A stretch of DNA of 9,492 nt from an uncultured Verrucomicrobiota bacterium (GTDB taxonomy: Bacteria; Verrucomicrobiota; Verrucomicrobiia; Limisphaerales; UBA1096): the NCBI GenBank assembly GCA_913050205.1, contig CAJXAU010000034.1, forward strand, positions 1 through 9,492, given 5' to 3'. The stretch's first letter is position 1. Each line of letters starts with the position of its first letter. Shown here piece by piece: positions 5,788 to 9,492 of this stretch. Below the pieces are notes generated by a model. That model was not told the DNA's origin. It saw only the letters and a program-made list of their open reading frames with translations, and searched no databases. The translations under genes and the position numbers were made by a program.

Positions 5788-7302
5788 ATGTCTGCCCGAA
5801 TTGGCGTCGGCGGTATCTTCATCGAGTGCAACCATTTCACCTCGCACCTCGCAGATCGCTCTGCGTTTGAGCGCTCGGAGTGGTTGGCCGGCGAAACCCT
5901 GCTGGCCAAGGACACCGGCGTGATCGGGGGGATGCTGTCGGTGCTGCGTGACGCTGGTTACGAGCCGGTGCCGTTGTTTTATGCCAGCGCCTGCCCAAGT
6001 GGGGCGGTTGCGGCGGAGGTTTACGATGAGTTGAAAAGCGAACTGCTCCTCCGCTTGGCCAACGCGGGGGAACTCGATGGAGTCCTGCTTTGCCTGCACG
6101 GCGCGGGGGCAGCGGTCAACACGCCCGATTTGGAGGGTGACCTTGCCGGGGCAGTTCGGGAGAGGGTGGGGGAACGGGTACCCATCATCGGCACACTCGA
6201 TCTTCATGCACACGTGACATCAGAGTTGCTAACGCAAACGGATGCGCTGTTGGCTTGGGAAACGTACCCGCACGTGGATGCATTTGAAACCGGCGAACGC
6301 GGCGCCCGTGCAATGATCGAGATTCTATCCGGGCGACTTAAGCCGGTGATGGCCATCGCCAAAGTGCCGGTACTCGTCAGTGCGATTCATGGCCAGACGG
6401 ATCCGCCCGGGCCGTTTGCCGATGTGATGCAGGAGGCCAAGCGGCAGGAGGGCAAGGGGGCGATTTATTCAGTGAATCCGATTTTGGTTCATCCCTACCT
6501 GAACATGCCGAACATGGGCGGCGGCACGCTGGTGGTGGCAAACGACGATGAAGTCGGGGCTGTGAGCTTGGCCAAGCGCTTGGCCAAGCGGTATTGGGAG
6601 AATCGCGCTGCGCTGCAGCCGGCAACTTATTCTCCCGTTGAAGCCGTGCGGCTGGGGCTTCAGCTCGAGGGCGCCCCGGTGCTGCTGGTAGAGACGGCCG
6701 ACTGTTGCGGCGGTGGGGCCACGGGAGACAGTGTTCATGCGCTTCGCGCCCTACTGGCTGAGGCGCCGGAGCAGACAGCCATCGTGCCTGTGGTCGATCC
6801 GGGCGCGGCTCGAGAGGCGCATTCGGCCGGGCTTGGCGAACAGGTTCGCTTGCGGCTGGGTCATCAACTGGATTCGAAGTGGGGCGAACCGGTCGAAGTG
6901 GAGGGCGTGGTCGCAAAGTTAAGTGATGGCGCTTTTATATATCGAGGCGGGATTTGGGATGGCCGGGCCGGAAATATGGGGCCGACTGCCGTGATCGCTC
7001 TTGGCCCGGTCCAGATCGTCGTCAGCAGCAATGCAACCTACGATTGGATGACAGAGCAGTTTGACCTGCTTGGCCTGAAGCCGGCGGACTGCAAATTCGT
7101 TGTCGCTAAGAATCCGATGAATTATCATCAGGCCTATGCCGGTGTAATGAAGGGGGCGTTTGTTCTCGACACACCCGGCCCGACACCGGCCAACACGAAT
7201 GCCCTGGCGTACACCGGGATGAACGGTGAATGGTTTCCGGCGAATCCCGACATGGTGGTTGATGATCCGCAGGTCGCCGTTTCACGGCAGCGGTTTTGTT
7301 GA
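5788..7302 (+). CDS. M81 family metallopeptidase (MlrC-like)
   Basis: This 504-residue protein matches the M81/MlrC family over its length. Members are zinc peptidases named after microcystinase C, which degrades linearised microcystin; most homologues have unknown peptide or amide substrates. Visible motifs are the N-terminal IGVGGIFIECNHF (5-17), LHGAG (103-107), DLHAHVT (138-144), and TYPHVDAFETG (159-169), whose Glu, His and Asp residues are the likely metal ligands. The C-terminal domain ends with KNPMNYHQAY (441-450) and DTPGPTPANT. No signal peptide is present, so it is probably cytoplasmic. The ATG is 17 bases after the Tat gene stop, without a Shine-Dalgarno site. A tandem palindrome copy encodes LAKRLAKR (261-268) in a predicted helix. 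The gene is followed after 37 bases by the PSD1-type gene, probably in the same operon. I do not claim microcystin as its substrate. Confidence 0.92.
   Translation: MSARIGVGGIFIECNHFTSHLADRSAFERSEWLAGETLLAKDTGVIGGMLSVLRDAGYEPVPLFYASACPSGAVAAEVYDELKSELLLRLANAGELDGVLLCLHGAGAAVNTPDLEGDLAGAVRERVGERVPIIGTLDLHAHVTSELLTQTDALLAWETYPHVDAFETGERGARAMIEILSGRLKPVMAIAKVPVLVSAIHGQTDPPGPFADVMQEAKRQEGKGAIYSVNPILVHPYLNMPNMGGGTLVVANDDEVGAVSLAKRLAKRYWENRAALQPATYSPVEAVRLGLQLEGAPVLLVETADCCGGGATGDSVHALRALLAEAPEQTAIVPVVDPGAAREAHSAGLGEQVRLRLGHQLDSKWGEPVEVEGVVAKLSDGAFIYRGGIWDGRAGNMGPTAVIALGPVQIVVSSNATYDWMTEQFDLLGLKPADCKFVVAKNPMNYHQAYAGVMKGAFVLDTPGPTPANTNALAYTGMNGEWFPANPDMVVDDPQVAVSRQRFC
6052..6062. repeat. dispersed palindrome, damaged copy in coding sequence
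   Basis: CGCTTGGCCAA is followed by CGCG, so one G of the right arm is missing relative to the full palindrome. It encodes RLANA in the M81 protein, where an intact copy would encode RLAKR. Confidence 0.6.
6435..6443. repeat. dispersed palindrome, half copy in coding sequence
   Basis: GGCCAAGCG occurs in the M81 gene and encodes part of EAKRQ (residues 216-220), the same repeat frame as the tandem LAKR copy downstream. Confidence 0.55.
6566..6590. repeat. dispersed palindrome, 25-base tandem copy in coding sequence
   Basis: Two 12-base units plus one base, with two GGCC centres 12 bases apart, lie in the M81 gene and encode LAKRLAKR. This is the longest copy in the window. Confidence 0.9.
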
Positions 7303-7339
7303 CCTTGAAAAATCCGGCATTCGGGGCTATCCAACCGGT
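7303..7339. other. 37-base spacer between M81 and PSD1-type genes
   Basis: It follows the M81 stop and precedes the likely GTG start. There is no Shine-Dalgarno site, terminator or palindrome copy. The frame of the downstream gene remains open back through this spacer and into the M81 gene, so the start is chosen by the signal peptide rather than by a stop. Confidence 0.5.
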
Positions 7340-9492
7340 GTGGACCGCACTTTAATATTACTAACCTCGGCATTTGCGTTGGTGGCCGAGAGCCCGGTTT
7401 TACTGGCGGAGAACGAGCCGGTGGATTTTGCACGCGAAATCCTGCCGGTGCTTTCCGACAAATGCTTTGTCTGTCACGGGCCGGACACGAAGAAAAAGGA
7501 CCTCGTCCGGCTCGACTCGTTCGAGGGGGCAACGCGTGATCTGGATGGTTACAAAGCCATCGACCCCGACGCGCTCGCGGAGAGCGAGATCATCGCCCGT
7601 ATCAATGACACAGACGATCCCATGCCGCCAGAGGATGCCGAAAAACAACTCACAGCGGACGAACGGAAATTGATCGAGCGCTGGATCAAGCAGGGCGGCA
7701 AGTATGCCAAGCACTGGGCGTTCGTCCCCCCGGTGAAACCGACACCGCCCAGCAAGGGGCACCCGGTTGATGCCTTTATCAAGGAACAGTTCCCGGAGAG
7801 CACCGGATTTGCGCAGGCTGCAAAACGGTCCACCTTGGCCCGTCGCTTGGCGCTGGTGCTGACCGGTCTGCCACCGGAGCCGGAGTTGCTGGATTCCTAC
7901 CTTAACGATGACGGTGCCAACGCCTACGAACGTCTCGTGGAGCGTCTCCTTGCTGACCCGAAGTACGGGGAACATCAGGCCCGGTACTGGCTCGATGCCG
8001 TTCGTTACGGCGACACACACGGCCTGCATCTCGACAATAAACGGGGCATCTACCCGTACCGCGACTGGGTGGTGCGCGCGTTGAACAATAACATGCCGCT
8101 TGATCGATTCATCGAGTGGCAACTTGCCGGCGACCTGCACCCCAACCCGTCCACGGAGCAGTTGATCGCCACAGGCTACGTGCGGATGAATCCCTCCACC
8201 GCGGAGGGCGGCGTGATCCCGGCTGAGTTTCAGGCGAAGAACAACTTCGACCGCACCGAGACGCTGGGCACGGTGTTCCTCGGCATGACGATGATTTGTT
8301 CGCGCTGCCACACGCACAAGTACGATCCCATCACGCAGACGGAGTACTACGAGTTGATGGCGTTTTTTAACAGCACCGCGGAGGGGCCGCTCGACGGGAA
8401 CAAGTACGAGTATGCACCGGTCATCAAGGTGCCCCGGGATCAGGTGTCGTGGAACGATTGGCAGCGACTCCAGACTGAGCGCGACCAACTTTTGGCTGAG
8501 GCGGCATTGACGTTTCAAAACCCGCAGGGCATCGCGTCCGAGGCCAAGCAGAAATGGGACAAGGCGGACAAGAGCGCCCGTCTGGTCATGGTTATCGACG
8601 AAAACGGGCCGTGGAAAAAGGCCGGTTTGACGATTCACGAGTCGGCCAAGCGCTTGGCCAAGCGCATTGGCGATGTGGAGAAAGCCTTCACCACCACGCT
8701 CGTCGCGAAGGAGCTCGGCAAGCCGCGCGAAACCAAGCTCCTGCAGCGCGGCGAGTACAACCTGCCGACCGGCGACCCGCTGCAGCCCGGCGTGCTCAAC
8801 GTCATGGGCAATCTGCCAAAGGGAGCACCGCGTAACCGGCTCGGCTTGGCCAAGTGGCTGACCAGCCGCGATCAGCCGGTGGTGGCCCGTGTGCTTGTGA
8901 ACCGGATTTGGCAGCGCGTGTTCGGCGAGGGGCTTGTCCGGACGCCGGAAGATTTTGGACTGCAGGGCCAGCACCCCACCCACCCCGAGCTGCTCGACTG
9001 GCTTGCGGTGGAACTGCAGGACAGCAACTGGGACTTGAAGCACATGCTCAGGTTGATGGTTCGCAGTGAGACGTTTCGTCAAAGCTCCGCGCTTCGACCC
9101 GCGCTGAACGATCCGGAAAATAAACTATTTGCCCGTGGCCCACGTTTTCGGCTCGACGCTGAGGTGCTGCGTGACATCGCGCTTTGGGCCAGTGAACTGC
9201 TCGACCCGCACATGGGCGGGGAGGGCGTCAAACCGTACCAGCCTGCCGGCATGTGGAAGGCGCTGTCGCATCCGGCCAGCAACACGAAAAATTACAAGGC
9301 CGATTCCGGGCGGATGGTCTATCGGCGTAGCCTTTACGTTTACTGGAAGCGCACGAGTCCCCACCCGATGATGACGCTGTTCGACGCGCCCAACCGCGAG
9401 ACCAGTTGTGTCAAGCGCTCCCGCACAAACACGCCTTTGCAATCGCTTGGTTTGCTCAACGAAACACAGCGGGTGGAGATGGCGCGCATGTT
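7340..9492 (+). CDS. PSD1/planctomycete cytochrome C domain protein (PSCyt1-DUF1549-DUF1553), 3' partial
   Basis: One frame is open from GTG at 7340 to the right edge (717 codons seen, no stop). The N-terminus, MDRTLILLTSAFALVAE, is a good signal peptide, which is why I chose this GTG; no ATG is nearby. PSCyt1 (about 30-118) has the haem-binding CFVCH at 42-46. DUF1549/PSCyt2 (about 135-345) has LTGLPPEPELLDSYL, RYWLDAVRYGDTHG, DRFIEWQLAGDL and a second CxxCH, CSRCH (320-324), in CSRCHTHKYDPI. DUF1553/PSD1 starts near 490 with LPKGAPRNRLGLAKWL and includes ARVLVNRIWQRVFGEGLV and HPTHPELLDWLA; it continues past the window. Members are exported and abundant in Planctomycetota and Verrucomicrobiota, where they are suspected to act in electron transfer or carbohydrate processing, without settled biochemistry. 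A tandem palindrome copy encodes AKRLAKR (436-442). A DUF1501 partner often follows such genes; the window ends too early to tell. Confidence 0.93.
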   Translation, partial: MDRTLILLTSAFALVAESPVLLAENEPVDFAREILPVLSDKCFVCHGPDTKKKDLVRLDSFEGATRDLDGYKAIDPDALAESEIIARINDTDDPMPPEDAEKQLTADERKLIERWIKQGGKYAKHWAFVPPVKPTPPSKGHPVDAFIKEQFPESTGFAQAAKRSTLARRLALVLTGLPPEPELLDSYLNDDGANAYERLVERLLADPKYGEHQARYWLDAVRYGDTHGLHLDNKRGIYPYRDWVVRALNNNMPLDRFIEWQLAGDLHPNPSTEQLIATGYVRMNPSTAEGGVIPAEFQAKNNFDRTETLGTVFLGMTMICSRCHTHKYDPITQTEYYELMAFFNSTAEGPLDGNKYEYAPVIKVPRDQVSWNDWQRLQTERDQLLAEAALTFQNPQGIASEAKQKWDKADKSARLVMVIDENGPWKKAGLTIHESAKRLAKRIGDVEKAFTTTLVAKELGKPRETKLLQRGEYNLPTGDPLQPGVLNVMGNLPKGAPRNRLGLAKWLTSRDQPVVARVLVNRIWQRVFGEGLVRTPEDFGLQGQHPTHPELLDWLAVELQDSNWDLKHMLRLMVRSETFRQSSALRPALNDPENKLFARGPRFRLDAEVLRDIALWASELLDPHMGGEGVKPYQPAGMWKALSHPASNTKNYKADSGRMVYRRSLYVYWKRTSPHPMMTLFDAPNRETSCVKRSRTNTPLQSLGLLNETQRVEMARM
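8644..8665. repeat. dispersed palindrome, tandem 22-base copy in coding sequence
   Basis: It is identical over all 22 bases to the intergenic copy at 2965-2986, but here it is translated as part of SAKRLAKR in the linker before DUF1553. Confidence 0.9.
8844..8854. repeat. dispersed palindrome, 11-base core copy in coding sequence
   Basis: GCTTGGCCAAG encodes part of GLAKW at a conserved position of DUF1553 (RLGLAKWL). The family itself favours a Leu-Ala-(Arg/Lys)-Trp sequence here, so this copy may be due to protein constraint rather than to the repeat. Confidence 0.45.

Noticed and set aside
7292..7339. A frameshift joining the M81 and PSD1-type genes
   Set aside because: The PSD1 frame is open back into the M81 gene, but the M81 protein reaches its expected C-terminal region before its stop and the GTG at 7340 begins a proper signal peptide, so two separate genes fit better.
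144..8854. CRISPR array or insertion sequence as the source of the repeats
   Set aside because: The repeats are short palindromes at irregular distances, many inside intact genes, with no regular spacers, no terminal inverted repeats and no transposase in the window.
7400..9082. A 560-codon open frame on the minus strand
   Set aside because: It lies wholly antisense to the PSD1-type gene, whose family motifs (two CxxCH, DUF1549, DUF1553) are unmistakable. Its residues show no known domain; long antisense frames are expected with strong GC third-position bias.

Overview
The window suggests a free-living Verrucomicrobiota or, less likely, Planctomycetota bacterium. The evidence is gene content: a planctomycete-type PSCyt1/DUF1549/DUF1553 cytochrome protein, an M81 (MlrC-type) metallopeptidase, a DUF1080 (3-keto-glycoside hydrolase-like) lipoprotein, a Tat-exported Rossmann-like protein, and a large secreted protein with LamG-like domains joined by Asp-rich TSP3-like calcium-binding repeats. 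The last architecture, with its C-terminal 'ADSATGPWKDTG..SPF' module, favours Verrucomicrobiota. The DNA is GC-rich with strong third-position G/C bias, and none of the genes has an obvious Shine-Dalgarno site.

Layout. Bases 1-90 hold the 3' end of a plus-strand gene of unknown function. Three minus-strand genes follow, transcribed right to left: the DUF1080 lipoprotein (4347-3688), a short-chain dehydrogenase/reductase (3675-2992) and the LamG/TSP3 protein (2904-166). A 142-base divergent intergenic region (4348-4489) separates them from a plus-strand operon: the Tat-signal Rossmann-like protein (4490-5770), the M81 peptidase (5788-7302) and the PSD1-type cytochrome protein (7340 to the right edge, incomplete). 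Nearly all predicted products except the SDR and the M81 protein carry export signals, so the locus looks like envelope or periplasmic substrate processing, perhaps of glycosides and peptides. The substrate cannot be read from the sequence.

The most unusual element is not a gene. A perfect palindrome, GCGCTTGGCCAAGCGC, and its shorter or tandem (12-base period) versions occur about a dozen times, both between genes and inside coding sequence. In coding sequence it is read in only two of the three frames, giving (R)LAKR or ALGQA/ALG. All three minus-strand genes carry a copy within about 10 bases after the stop codon, each led by a C-rich run. One of these copies also supplies the apparent TTG start codon of the SDR. 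This resembles, in distribution only, DNA uptake sequences or HIP1-type highly iterated palindromes; its function is unknown.
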